Part shown: in pieces, positions 9,601 to 20,796 of the stretch
Numbering within the stretch: position 1 is the first letter of the stretch
Layout of the letters: the number at the start of each line of letters is the position of its first letter
Source: Bidens hawaiensis
Taxonomy: Eukaryota > Streptophyta > Magnoliopsida > Asterales > Asteraceae
Reading direction: 5' to 3'
DNA: 64,000 nt
Assembly (NCBI GenBank): GCA_021521415.1
Contig: JAIQDT010004984.1
Span: 62,001-126,000 of the forward strand
Position numbers and translations under genes: made by a program
Notes under the pieces: model-generated
Seen by the model: only the letters and a program-made list of their open reading frames with translations
The model's database searches: none
Told to the model about the DNA's origin: nothing

Positions 9601-11735
9601 TTATTTTTATTATTTTCAAAAAGTAAAAAATACTGATATACATATAAAACATTAAAGCCCAATACAAATTTGAAATTTCTAGAATAATATACAAAAGAGT
9701 TTCATTGTACCAAAATACATATATACAAGTTTAAAATACAAGTAATACACACTAACTACTTTCCGAACCAACGTCTTCATTCTTATGGCCAGAACGGACA
9801 TCTTCATTCTTGCAACCCGAATCGTAGAAATCACCTAAAAACATAACGTTGCATTAATAAAGTGAAGATTAAAAATATATGGAAGTGTTGGATAAGAAAA
9901 TGAATGTTCTTCGTGTCTGTTTATGTTCGTTCATTAACAATATAAACGAACGCTATTTAATAAGAGCGTAAATGAACGAACATAAATGAGTTAAACGGGT
10001 AAGCGTTATTAAGGTTTCTTTGCAAACAGGTCGGTCGCTTGCTTATCAAGGGCATTTCTAGTATTAGGCAATTTTGGGTCACAAGCTTTAAAGTTTATTG
10101 CGAGTTTAAAAAAAAAAATATTTTTGACGGTTTGATTTCTCACAAGTCAAACTGCAGGTTGTAGCAAAATATCGATTCAGGACAAATGTTGCTAATGGGT
10201 CATAATCTCAGCAGATTTGGTACATGTCAGCATTAGCGGAAAATTAACTAGTTGGGTTCAAAGGGGTATTTAAGTCACTATTTTTTACAATTTAGTCAAA
10301 CTGCAAGTTATCGTTCAGGTTTGATCGACTAAAGTGAAATATGCATATTTTGTGTGACGGGTAACTTGTCATCCATCCTTTTACGATTGAGGAAATAACT
10401 CGTTGCCCATGCTTGCTAAAGCAAAATAGAAGTTGTATATTAATTACTGAAACACTTGAAAATAAAAATGATAAAGAAACACTTAAAAACATACATCCAC
10501 AATCAGGTTCGGATATGAGAGCATTTGTACCGGTTTGTTGTTGCTCCATAATCATAATTAAAAACGATTATAAATATATAAGTACGTATATTAAAAATAT
10601 ATGTGTATATACAAATTGTTATATAAATAAGCCTTTGAAAACTAACTCTAGTTTGAAAACCATCTTGAAAAAGATCTGATTTGACACTTGAAGTCGTTGA
10701 TTGTCTTCATCAACCTAAAGTAACAAATAAACAAACTGTTATAATGTTAATAAATTAAATTAACAAAAAATATAAGAGTAAATGGGTCGGCTAATAATTG
10801 ATAAAATGAGCTACTCGCGATGTTCTCAATGTGAAATTATGGTCAGGCACGACTCACTTCCTCAACTAATATAAAAAACAAATTGTTAGAATATGAATAA
10901 ATCAAACTAAATTAAAAAAATATATGTATTGAAGTAAATGGATCGAATTTTCGTGAACGTAAATTTGAAGTGTTCGCGGTGTCATCGTTATGTATTTGTG
11001 GCGAGGCGCGCAACACGAGTTCACTCTCGAGGCACTAGGTAACTTCACTCGTTTTAGTTACATTGTAGAATTTAAGATCTTTATATGAATCAATGACACC
11101 ATCCATGGAAACCTTGACACAACCTAATCCAAAATAAGTACACGAGAAATATACTTTTTATTAGGACAACCTATATTTTTTTTTATTCTCAAACCCAAAT
11201 ATATAAATAATGAAATTTACAAAACAAAAGATTAATGTGGTTTGACTATTAACAAAAAGAACTGAAGATGTGACTTACCATGTTTGATTACTTCACGAGC
11301 AGTAGGTTTTCAGTTAATGGTTCACCTGGGTGGTCCCGATTAGGGGCTGATTTCAGTGTTAGGGTTTGCAATTTGGGGGCCGGTCCGTTGTGGGTTGATA
11401 TCGATGGAGATGGAAATAGGCGATATCTAGTTACAGAGTTAGGGTTTGCAATTAGGGATGGTCTGTCGTGGGTGAAATCGCTGGAGATGGAATCAGGCGG
11501 TGTACAGAGAGTTGAGTTAGTTTTCAATTAATTTGGCGGTGAATAAATGGAGATGGAGGGAATGTAAGATATTTTAGACTTTTGGGAATAAATCACGTTT
11601 GTCTTGTTTCATTTTCATTCCCCTTCATCTGATAATGCTATCCGTAGTGGGGCGACTAAAAGGGGCGCAGGCACTGCCCTCCGGGGCGACAAAAGGGGCG
11701 ATAATGTGGTGGGTGACTAGTTTTTGTCGCCTAAC
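9601..11735. other. Gene-poor stretch with diverged internal duplication
   Basis: I find no supported gene. About 10722-10865 and 10875-11045 look like diverged copies of one module (AACAAAYTGTTAKAATRTKAATAAA, an A-rich run, then AGTAAATGGRTCG). The frame at 11280-11531, open on both strands, contains two copies of TTAGGGTTTGCAATT and is probably non-coding. Near 11637 TATCCGTAGTGGGGCG resembles a MITE end. Confidence 0.4.
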
Positions 11736-11743
11736 ATATTTGT

Positions 11744-11793
11744 TTATTATTATTATTATTATTACTATTATTATTATTATTATTATAGTTTGT

Positions 11794-11862
<69 letters not shown>
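11744..11862. repeat. (TTA)n and (AT)n microsatellites
   Basis: A TTA run (to about 11786) is followed by an AT run of more than 60 bases. They lie a little upstream of the RLG-B insertion point. Confidence 0.95.
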
Positions 11863-11864
<2 letters not shown>

Positions 11865-11984
11865 GGTACAACACCATTACACCCTTAAAACAAAAACTCA
11901 CCATTTGTTGACTGGGCGCCACATGGCGCAAGTGGCCCCATCCTGTAGCACCTCCACAACATTGCCTAATATTGTCATATGTAC

Positions 11985-13919
11985 TGTAACAACGTAAAAA
12001 TTTCGAGTTCAAAGCTTCAACTTTCCAAAGTCTAGGGACTGAAATGGCCAAATTCCAAAGTTGAGGGTTAACAATGAAAATTCTGTTTTCTTGACCCATA
12101 GCGGTACGCGCCGGGTCAAAAGAAATACCCATCGCGGTACGCGATGGGATGTTTGACAAGTTGTGACACGTGTGCCACGTGGCACACGGTGGCAACGTCT
12201 GCCGCCACGTGGAGCGGTGCCTGCCACGTGTCGCCATGTGGCAAGGCTAGGCTATGACTCACCTGGGCTACGTCGGCTACGTCGCGGTACGCGACGGGAT
12301 GCCCAGGAACCCGGGCGCGGTACGCGATAGGACCCAAAATGATGTCTATAAATAGCAAGGTCCGGGCTTCATTCTTGGCATCCCACAAATCAGTTCTCAA
12401 GCCTCTCTCTAGATTCTCTCTAAAACCCGACAACCATATACTCGATCCACCTCGATAAACGTGCCATATTTCATCATAAAGCGTGTCCCGAACCATCATT
12501 TGTATACCAACGTTTCCTTGGAGTTCGTTCCACCCTCCACTCACATATGATCAAAGGTGTTGTTATAATGGCAAAGAATCTCGTAAAGCATGTCGACGAG
12601 TGTTGAAGCTAGACGTTATTGTTTCACGATCGAGAAAAAAGCGGCGTTGGAGTGCTGCTTGTGTCTATAGGGTTTCGATACGCCACTAAGGTTAGGCGTA
12701 ATAATGAATTCAATATAATTAAATATTATATTAAAGGCTTAAGCCCTAAGTCGAGGTTATACTCGATACCTCGATAAAAGAAAATAAACATAACAAAGAA
12801 ATGAATGAAAGAATATTGTGGTTACATATATATGTGTGTAAGTATATATGATTATATTCTTTGTTATGAAAATATTATTTAATGAATAATGAGTATTCTT
12901 AAATAATAAAAGAAAAAGAATACGTTTCTTGGAGAAGAAGAAACGTCGGGTTTTTAATATAAACTAAAGGTTTATAACTTACTTTTAAACTAAAGGTTTT
13001 CAAGTAAATAAGAATTGAACTAAAGGTTCAATCGAGGATTGAGTTAGAAAATAAAGACTAAAGGTCTTAAGCCGGATCGTGTATCTGACTAACAAATATT
13101 TATACTCGTACTATAGGTGCGAGATAAAGAAGGGAAAGACCCTTGGACGGTGAGTGAAGCCGATCCTAAAGAAATAAGGTGAATACGCCCCCAAACTTTT
13201 ACTTGTTTTAAAATGAGTCAACTTGGTTTATGAAATTGTTTACAAGGAACTATGTGTTCCTAAAACCGTTATAAATAAAGGGTATGAACCTATCCCTCAG
13301 GCTGTGGTATACGTATGTCTGGATCCTTACATAGGTGGTACTATGCGATGAATGGGCATGATCGCACCACCCTTGGTCGTGGACGCTCTCCTGCAGGGAG
13401 TACGACCGTTGTGTAAATTTACGAATACTTAACTAAGTCGAACGCTGCGGTGTTTGCTGAGGTGACCTAGCGTAGAGGCTCATGTTTATAATGTGTTGTT
13501 TGACTTTGTTATTCCTAAGCCACGTTGGGCCGAGGCAGGCGTAGTCTCGAGGGGTAATAAAGTAAAAGAAATATTTTTGCCTCAGCGTGTTCACCAGCAT
13601 TCGTTTGCTGACGTATTTTCTTACATTTTGCAGGTGAACAATGATAGCGCTTGGAATGACAAAGTGCTACTAATATCCGATGGGTTGGATTCATTTTGTA
13701 TAAGTTTAATATGGTGGTTTGAAAACATAAACAAGTAATATTTTTGTAAAAACTTAAACGGGTATTTTATAATTCCCGTCTTTTGAATGTATATATAAAT
13801 TACACTTTCGATCCTTAAAGTTTTATAAGTCTTCCGCAAATTAACTCAACTCTGATTTATTTACAATTACGATACCAACTATTGGGTCGCACTCCTAGGC
13901 CTTAGATGGGGGTGTGACA
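11985..13919 (+). mobile_element. RLG-B 5' LTR
   Basis: Starts TGTAACAACG and ends GGGTGTGACA, 1935 bp. Close to the 3' copy at 24210-26175, with scattered substitutions and small indels. U3 carries several copies of a GCGGTACGCG palindrome and many CACGTG-like words upstream of a TATA box at 12346-12355. Minus-strand frames across this region are shadows. Confidence 0.92.
12346..12355 (+). promoter_or_regulatory. TATA box of the RLG-B 5' LTR
   Basis: CTATAAATAG follows the palindrome-rich U3 and precedes a CT-rich leader. The matching bases of the 3' LTR (24601-24610) read CTATGAATTG, so the core TATA has decayed there. Confidence 0.65.
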
Positions 13920-13922
13920 GGT

Positions 13923-13935
13923 TGGTATCAGAGCC
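13923..13935 (+). promoter_or_regulatory. RLG-B primer binding site
   Basis: TGGTATCAGAGCC, complementary to initiator tRNA-Met, lies three bases after the LTR end. Confidence 0.92.
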
Positions 13936-14077
13936 ATCGATCTTAACGAATTGGGTATCATAAAACAATAACCAAGCTTCGATCCAAGTATAGGAAATAA
14001 TTGTTTATGTGTTTTAGGGATAAGATAGGCTGGTAACCTTTTCTTTCCCTCCACATTCTAAACCACCTAAAATGTAG

Positions 14078-15289
14078 ATGTCATTCAAGGTGCATATTGT
14101 AAACTTTATACGCAAAGCTAAAGAAGCTGGAATTGTTGAACCCTATCCCGAGGATAACATGAGTGATGGGTATTATGAGGCATACTTTGACCAAGATGTG
14201 AAACACGACTTGACCAAACCGTTGTATTACCCTGGAAGCCGACACTACCCGATAGATGTTTCCGAAAGTCCACCAAAACCAAGAATCGAACCACCAAGAC
14301 ACTCCAGCTATCACCCACCAACCATACCGATGTATCAACCATCTAAAATACCGACATACCATCCCTCGGAGATTCCCATTTATCAACCATCACAAGAACC
14401 ACAAAACTATCCCACTGGATATTTCCCAAATGCACACCCATCCTATGCCTTTCTTTCAAACCGACCCATAAAGGAAGAACCACGAACCCCATCCTCCAAC
14501 TGGATGCGGTGCCATTCCGACCCATGTCGATGGTTTACTAGAAACTCCACCATGAATGAAGTCAACTCGCAACCCAACAATGTCGAAGGGCCGTACCGCA
14601 AGCCCAAGATGAGGGTGATGATACCCTACGAAATTTTCAAGATGCCCCCAATAGAGAACGAAACTATATACCCTCTGGAGGAAGATGAATCGGAGGAAGA
14701 AGAACCCGATGAATAGGAGGATCCCGATGAAGAAGAAGATCCCGAAGAAAATGAGGAGGACCCTGTGGAAGAATCCGAGGAAGAAATGGAAGAAGAGCAT
14801 CCTGAGAATCCTAACGAAATGTCAAGCTCAAGGAATGGATCACTTATTTCCCAAAACATGAGCTATGGTTCTGTGGACCCATATGTCCAACATCTTGAAA
14901 ATCTTAGGAACCAAGCTTCGTCAAGCTTCCCACCATTTTAAGGGAGAATTCCTTCAATTCAAGAAAAAGCCGATGAAATTCGCGAGCAAAATCAAGCCGC
15001 CGAGACTTACCTCTACCTTGCCTCTGACATGACTTATGTTCCTTATCCTGAGCCGAGAAATCATTACGAGATGGTGACACTGGGTTACCGCGACCCACCT
15101 CCGCAATACGGATACCCCAACATAATCCTGCAGTCGTATGAAAAGCATTTGGATTGCGCTCTGCACGAGACCGACGACTTGAGAAAGAAGGTAAATGAGG
15201 AAGGAAAGAAGAAGAAAAAAATGGGAGAAAGACTTTTTCACAAATGTAACAAATTAACGAAAGTTGAGAAGAAGTTCTTGAAGGATTAA
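14078..15289 (+). pseudogene. RLG-B extra ORF upstream of gag
   Basis: One reading frame of about 404 codons between the primer site and gag, broken by only two stops (TAG 14714-14716, TAA 14939-14941). The N-terminal 60 residues include an acidic/aromatic patch. Residues 65-115 are Pro/Tyr/Ser-rich with repeated Y-x-P-S-x-I-P units. A run dominated by Glu/Asp follows around residues 200-245, and the C-terminus is basic (a run of lysines). No gag, protease or transmembrane feature is visible and I do not recognise a family. An AATAAA with a near-perfect palindrome lies just downstream (15354-15378), as if the segment had its own 3' end. It may be an element-encoded accessory protein or captured host sequence. 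The overlapping minus-strand Ser-rich frame is its shadow. Confidence 0.6.
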
Positions 15290-15353
15290 AGGTGGTGGAC
15301 AGAAGAACGTTTGGTGGAGCTATGTGTAAAATAGTTTTATATGATATGTGTAC

Positions 15354-15450
15354 AATAAAGAACGTTTGAAACGTTCTTATGTAATGATAGGACAAGTTAT
15401 ATATATATATATATATATATATCGTTGGAACGATATATATATATGTATGC
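15354..15450 (+). other. AATAAA and two palindromes between the extra ORF and gag
   Basis: AATAAA (15354-15359) overlaps a 21-bp palindrome AAGAACGTTT-G-AAACGTTCTT (15358-15378). A second inverted repeat follows: an AT run ending ATCGTT, then GG, then AACGAT and another AT run (about 15405-15442). It could act as a 3'-end or structural element in the RNA, but that is inference. Confidence 0.5.
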
Positions 15451-15567
15451 ATATTACGAAATATATATATCCTTGTGATATATATATATATATAAATGTG
15501 TAATGAATAAAATGTGTGTTTTAAAAGAAACATTGTGAAATTTTCATACCTAAAAAGAAAAAGAAAT

Positions 15568-16337
15568 ATGTCTAAACAAAGCAATAATAACGAGAATGCT
15601 CGTAAAGAAACAGAAATGAAAGTCAGGGGGAAAGGCCCCGAAAACGAGCGAGAGGAAGAAATTCTTGACAAATACATGACTAAGATACGAAAAATGATAA
15701 AAGATGCGGTTAGGGAGGAATATTTGAATAGATCTCATTCTAGGCAATCTAGAAATTCTCAATCCGTTCATCCGTCCCAATAATCTGTGAAATCTCGTCC
15801 TAGACCATCTCATCAAGATGAAAGTTTTCACGAGTCAAATGCCGGTGGAGGCATTGAACTTGTTCAAGAAACTTAAAATCAGTGAGTGTTCTTTTAAAGA
15901 CTTCAAGTACTATGGACCAAAAGAGTTCCATGGTGACAAAGAAGCCATTTCAACCGTGAGGTGGCTTGAAGAGATGGAAACAATCGTGATTACTAGTAAG
16001 TGTTCCGATGTAGAGAAAATTCAGTATTCGACCCTTATGTTCAAGGGTGAAGTGTTGGAGTGGTGGAATGCTCTGTTGATGAGCAAAGGGAGAGATGTAA
16101 TGTATGGTTTGAGTTGGGAAGAGTTTAAAGCTTTGTTGATGGCAAAGTTCTGTCCCATGCACGAGACTGACCAGATTCAAACGAAATTTCTTAATCTCAA
16201 GGTCGTTGGGACAAACCTCCGAGAATACAATACCAAATTCCATGAGTATTGTCGCCTTGTTCCCCAGCTGGTTAACCCTGATTCCAGCAAGGTCACGCGA
16301 TATATTTGGGGACTTCCGCGGGAAATCTGCGACATGG
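15568..16337 (+). pseudogene. RLG-B gag, N-terminal part
   Basis: The capsid/nucleocapsid precursor that forms the virus-like particle. The frame opens MSKQSNNNEN, with a charged lead segment. A frameshift near 15790 leads into a typical retrotransposon gag domain (KIQYSTLMFKGEVLEWWNAL, later FLNLKVVG and YIWGLPREI). It is cut at D-M by the solo LTR at 16338 and resumes after the duplicated CATGG at 19905. The upstream spacer is AT-rich. Confidence 0.8.
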
Positions 16338-19300
16338 TGTGACACTCCTCTAAATAGGACATTTTCCGTACGAAGCTTAATCATGATATATTAACGTTAA
16401 TTCCCACATGATTAAATTTTATTAAGTTTAATAACGACAAGTATAGCATAGGCCCGCATATGCACGATACATTGCATATATGTAATTTATTTTTATTACT
16501 CAAAATTTTGGATTAGTTTCGTTGAACAAGAACTTGGTGATATTATTATTATTTTTAGACAACTCGAATATATATATTTAAACGAACTGGAAGTTTGAAT
16601 TATGTGTTATACGGTTATATTCTATAATCATTTTTATAACGCATCCGAACATCGAATACGAAACGGTTCTTCAAATGTTTAGGTTTATCACATGCCACGT
16701 ATAAACTCACTCATGAGAACGTAATATTACACATCACTACGGTTGTGTTCTTTAACACTTAGATGGCGAAATAACTAAACACATTTAAATTCAGTGGCCT
16801 ATAAGTTACTAATAAACCAATTATATAATTGACAATTAAAGCATCATTAACTAGTCCTAAATTTATCTTGAAAATAACTACAGTCATGAGGACTAACATA
16901 TATTGTCTAATTACCATGCAAAATATACATGGCTATATATAGAAACACTTATACACAACACAAAATATTTTATAAATAAAATACCATCCCTACATCTAGA
17001 TAAACATCAATTGACCAACACTTCAACAACCCATTCACACCATATCACATCGTTGTGATGTGTCTGCCCTCACTCTCACCATACCCAAAATCTTTCACCT
17101 TTTCCATTCTTGTTAAACACTCAATGAAATTCACAACACACTTGGATTAAAATAAGAAGCATGTCAGTCACATGATTTATATAAACCAATACTTACATTC
17201 ATGCACAAACACACAACTAAGTATTATATACACTCTCTCGTCCTCTTTCTCCTTGAAACCGACGCCCAACAACAAACCACCACCCATCACCCTTTCCTTC
17301 CTCTCGGTTAACCACCACCAACCGCCTCATTCACCACCATAAGCAAACGCCACCCTACTGTCCCACCTTCACAACATGAAGCAGCCACCATAGCACCGCC
17401 ACCGTCACGGCACACCATCTCAAGCGGAACATCACCGTAACGTCACCGCAACACACCATCGACACACCGTCAACGCCATAAACCACCCCCACCCTCCAAC
17501 GGTTATCGCGAACCAACACGCCAGATGTCCGGAACTGCCATCATCGTCCACCACCACCTTCTCCCTCTCTAGAACCTCTCTCCAGGTATAAATATATACA
17601 CACTCCCGTCACTGTTTCTCTCTCTACGATCTCGATCTCTACTCGTTCATATCCAAGCATGCATGGACATCCTAACTAATCTATATCTTCTTGTGTTTCA
17701 AGACTACTATGGTATTGGAGATTTTTATTTTCGAGAAGATAAACGAACTTCACGTGGAGAAACTAGCTCAAGGCTCTCTAATCTCTTTCTAAACCTCAAT
17801 CCTATAACTAAGTGAGCTAAACCTCTTGAGCCTATCTTTATATTTGTACAAAGTGTGTTTATGCTAGCTCTAACACCCAAGGATCAAAATACAAGTTGAT
17901 ATTATGTTTAATAATATGCCAATGCGTATGTTGAAACTTAATAACCATGAGTTTTGGTTAAGATTTGAAAGGGGTATAAAATATGATCAAAAAACATGTA
18001 AAATGTGATCATATACAAGATTATTGTAAAATATGGTGTTTACATGTTTGTTTAAAGGGTTTTCTTCATACAAAATAAAGACTATGAAAGATGAACTTAA
18101 ATTATGATTACAAACTCTAAAAATATCATATATACTCATGTGTTAAAAAGCCGGAGTTTGTACCAAAAATAAATTATATCCCAGTTATATTTGAAAGATG
18201 GAAAACTAAACTTATATACAAGTATTTAGATTTGAATATATAAAGATAAACGAGTACACATGGTTTATAATAGAAGAATAAACATGTACCCTTAAAAGTC
18301 CAAATGCATTTTATAGAAATGGATTTTTATAAGTGTTTATGTTTAATATGCTTGTTGTAATTTTAAATAAAAACTATACGTAATCTATCATTGAAGGCGA
18401 CAAACATTATTAACAAAGAAATGAATAAACGAACTTGATGAAATAAACGTGGAATGTAGAAAACGATAGTTGTGTCAAGGCGATGATTTGAACATAAAAA
18501 TATATTTTGAATATATATATATACTTATGAAGTAAAAATAATAATTTTTACAAATTAAACGACCAAAACGGTATACAAAGTCGGTTCAAAATTTTTTGAA
18601 GAAAAGCATATAAATACATTATGTATTACACTCGTAACTAAAAGAATTTTATTTTGAAATAAATATATAGTCTCAATATATTTATTGCTCGGCCAAACGA
18701 ATTGGTTATATCCAAATGAAACCGACAATATTAAGAATGTTATATTCTTAATATTTATATAAGTTATTTATTTTCAACAAGGATACATAAACTTATCACC
18801 AATGGATTATCCAAAATTTAAAAGAAATGTTCGGTTGGTGAAAGCAACCGACACCAAACATAACAAGCGTAAAGTTTGGTTGGTGAAAGCAACCGACACA
18901 AACAAACGAAACGTTCGGTTGGTGAAAGCAACCGACACAAACGAAATAACAAAACGACTAGTTGGGTGAAAACGACTAGCATAAACCGACTTTCTAGTCG
19001 ATAACGGAAACTAACTGATCTTACGCGTTTAGGACGTGTGAAGGCAGCTGACCTCGGGTCTAAATTGAAACTTTTAGTGAACTAAACACTAAACTAACGG
19101 GGTGAGTTTCACGAGCCCCTTTTTCTGAATTGTTTTTTTCTTATATTTTCCCGGGGCGGAAAGCATGTTACTATTGAAATGTTTAAGTACATACTGAACG
19201 CATGGATTTGCGTGGATTTATATATATTTTATTGTACGGGAATCGTACGGAAATGTACTAAGATGGTAATTGTCTGAGTTGCTAACATTGTAAGGCCCCG

Positions 19301-19904
19301 CAACACGAGTGATTAGCTGAAAGCCGGTAGAGTGTGAATAGTACTATTAGTCTGACAAACCCAACTGGTCCGGCATGGATTTGCTGATGTTTCCCAGCCA
19401 GTTGCACATGTCTATTTTGTTGTTATTTATTTTTGCTATGTAATGTTAGGCATAGCGGTTTGGGGCAGGTCTGTGGGCGGAGTATGCCACGGGGGTTGTT
19501 TGTGGATAGTCAGAGGTTTCACTTGTGGGCTCAACATAATTACATCGCTAATATATAATTATTATAATGATTTGTCACTGTTTATTTAAATTAGTGAAAC
19601 TCACCAACTATTCGTAGTTGACCCGTTTTCTTTACATGCTTTCTAGGTACTCCCAAACTGGAATAAGTGCTACATGCTTGACGATGCGTGATTTTTGTGG
19701 AAGCTTAATGATCTTTTTGTATTAAATATGTTAATGTAATGTTGGTAAAACTTATGTGCTATCGCCTAGACGATAACTAAACTCGGAACAATGTAATATG
19801 GTGTAAATTAATGTAGTGGTGTTTTCTTTATAAGCAATGCTGTTGATATCAGACGTGTCTGTTGCATCCCGTTTACGTTTCCGCTGCGGTTACGGGGTGT
19901 TACA
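16338..19904 (+). mobile_element. Solo gypsy LTR nested in RLG-B gag
   Basis: Starts TGTGACACTCC and ends GGGGTGTTACA, flanked by perfect CATGG duplications (16333-16337 and 19905-19909). At 3567 bp with no internal domain, primer site or second LTR, it is best read as a solo LTR left by LTR-LTR recombination. A TATA-like TATAAATATA lies near 17587. Three copies of a GGTTGGTGAAAGCAACC hairpin occur at 18833-18933. It inserted after RLG-B. No gene is present inside. Confidence 0.88.
18833..18933 (+). repeat. Three-copy hairpin repeat inside the solo LTR
   Basis: GGTTGGTGAAAGCAACC occurs at 18833, 18878 (first base G of GGTTGG) and 18917. Each copy is able to form a short hairpin (GGTTG/CAACC) and is followed by GACAC. 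A related degenerate unit follows at about 18960. Confidence 0.8.
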
Positions 19905-19909
19905 CATGG

Positions 19910-20280
19910 TAAGTTCACACTTACCTGAAGCCGCTGACTCTGCGATGGAGTTGGCCGGTTATCTAATGGGCGGCATGGTTCGTAACAAAGAAGAAGACAA
20001 GAAGGTTACGACAACAACAACTCAAGGAAGGAAAAGTGGAGGAAACAATCGATTCAAAGGAAAGGGCGTGAACCAAAGCCGATTTAATTCAAACGCCACA
20101 CAATGCAAGACTTGTAGGAGGTATCATAAAGGATGATACAACTTCGCCCCGCCTCCTAAAGTTTGCGAATCATGCAATCGCACGGGTCACGATGCTGCTG
20201 ATTGCTGGAAGAAGAAAATGACTTGCTACAATTGCAAGGAAATGGGCCATTTAAGTTTCGAGTTCCCAAAGAACAAACCT
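19910..20280 (+). pseudogene. RLG-B gag, C-terminal part with zinc knuckles
   Basis: Continues the interrupted gag. A Lys/Gln/Asn-rich linker leads to a Cys cluster (CKTCRRYHKG, then a stop), a good CX2CX4HX4C knuckle (CESCNRTGHDAADC, about 20162-20203), and a second knuckle CYNCKEMGHLSFEF in which the last Cys is Phe. These knuckles bind the genomic RNA. The stop at about 20134 and the lost Cys mark decay. Confidence 0.82.
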
Positions 20281-20796
20281 ACTGCTGGTGGTGTGGGTAG
20301 TAGTGGCAAGGATAAAAAGGGAAATGCTCGAGTCTTCGTACTCGACACAAAAAGGGCCGCTGACGTGCCAGAAACCATCACCGGTACGTTTCTAGTCAAC
20401 GACACCTATGCGAGAGTTTTATTTGATTCGGGTGCCAATTTGAGTTTTATAGATTATAGTTTCTGTAGTCTATTAAACGAACCATTAACAAAATTAGATA
20501 AAACTCTAAGCGTCAAGACTGCTAGCGGTGAAATCGTTAAGATCTCCGAAGCCCTTGAAAATGGAAAAATACTTTTAACTGGTTATATTCTACCTATTTG
20601 TTTGTTACCCATGAGTTTGGCTGGTTTTGATATTGTACTTGGTATGGATTGGTTATCCGATAACCATGCCCGTATCATCTGCAATAGCAAAACTGTGAAA
20701 CTTCAAGCCCCCGATAAACGAACGATTCGAATTGAAGGGGACAAAGACGCTGGCCAAGTTAGCATAATCTCTATGATTAGGGCTAAAAATTTTTGA
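20281..20796 (+). pseudogene. RLG-B aspartic protease
   Basis: Releases mature proteins from the gag-pol precursor. The active-site motif LFDSGANLSFI (DSG) appears near residue 65 of this open stretch. A hydrophobic second half ending FDIVLGMDWLSDNHA is typical of gypsy proteases. It shares a frame with the second zinc knuckle, and a stop at 20794 separates it from RT. Confidence 0.85.

Noticed and set aside
11280..11531. Gene open on both strands
   Set aside because: Contains a direct repeat of TTAGGGTTTGCAATT and has no domain. Dual-strand openness comes from base composition.
11731..12237. 168-codon minus-strand frame across the microsatellite and the RLG-B LTR
   Set aside because: It reads through AT and TTA repeats and antisense LTR sequence. 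The matching frame in the other LTR encodes different junk at its end.
14081..14859. Minus-strand Ser-rich and Phe-rich frames
   Set aside because: These are shadows of the acidic plus-strand ORF (GAA/GAT codons read as TTC/ATC).
14904..15677. 257-codon minus-strand frame with IYIYIY runs
   Set aside because: Spans AT microsatellites and is antisense to the gag leader. No domain.
18833..18933. CRISPR-like repeat
   Set aside because: Only three 17-bp units with short unequal spacers inside a plant LTR.
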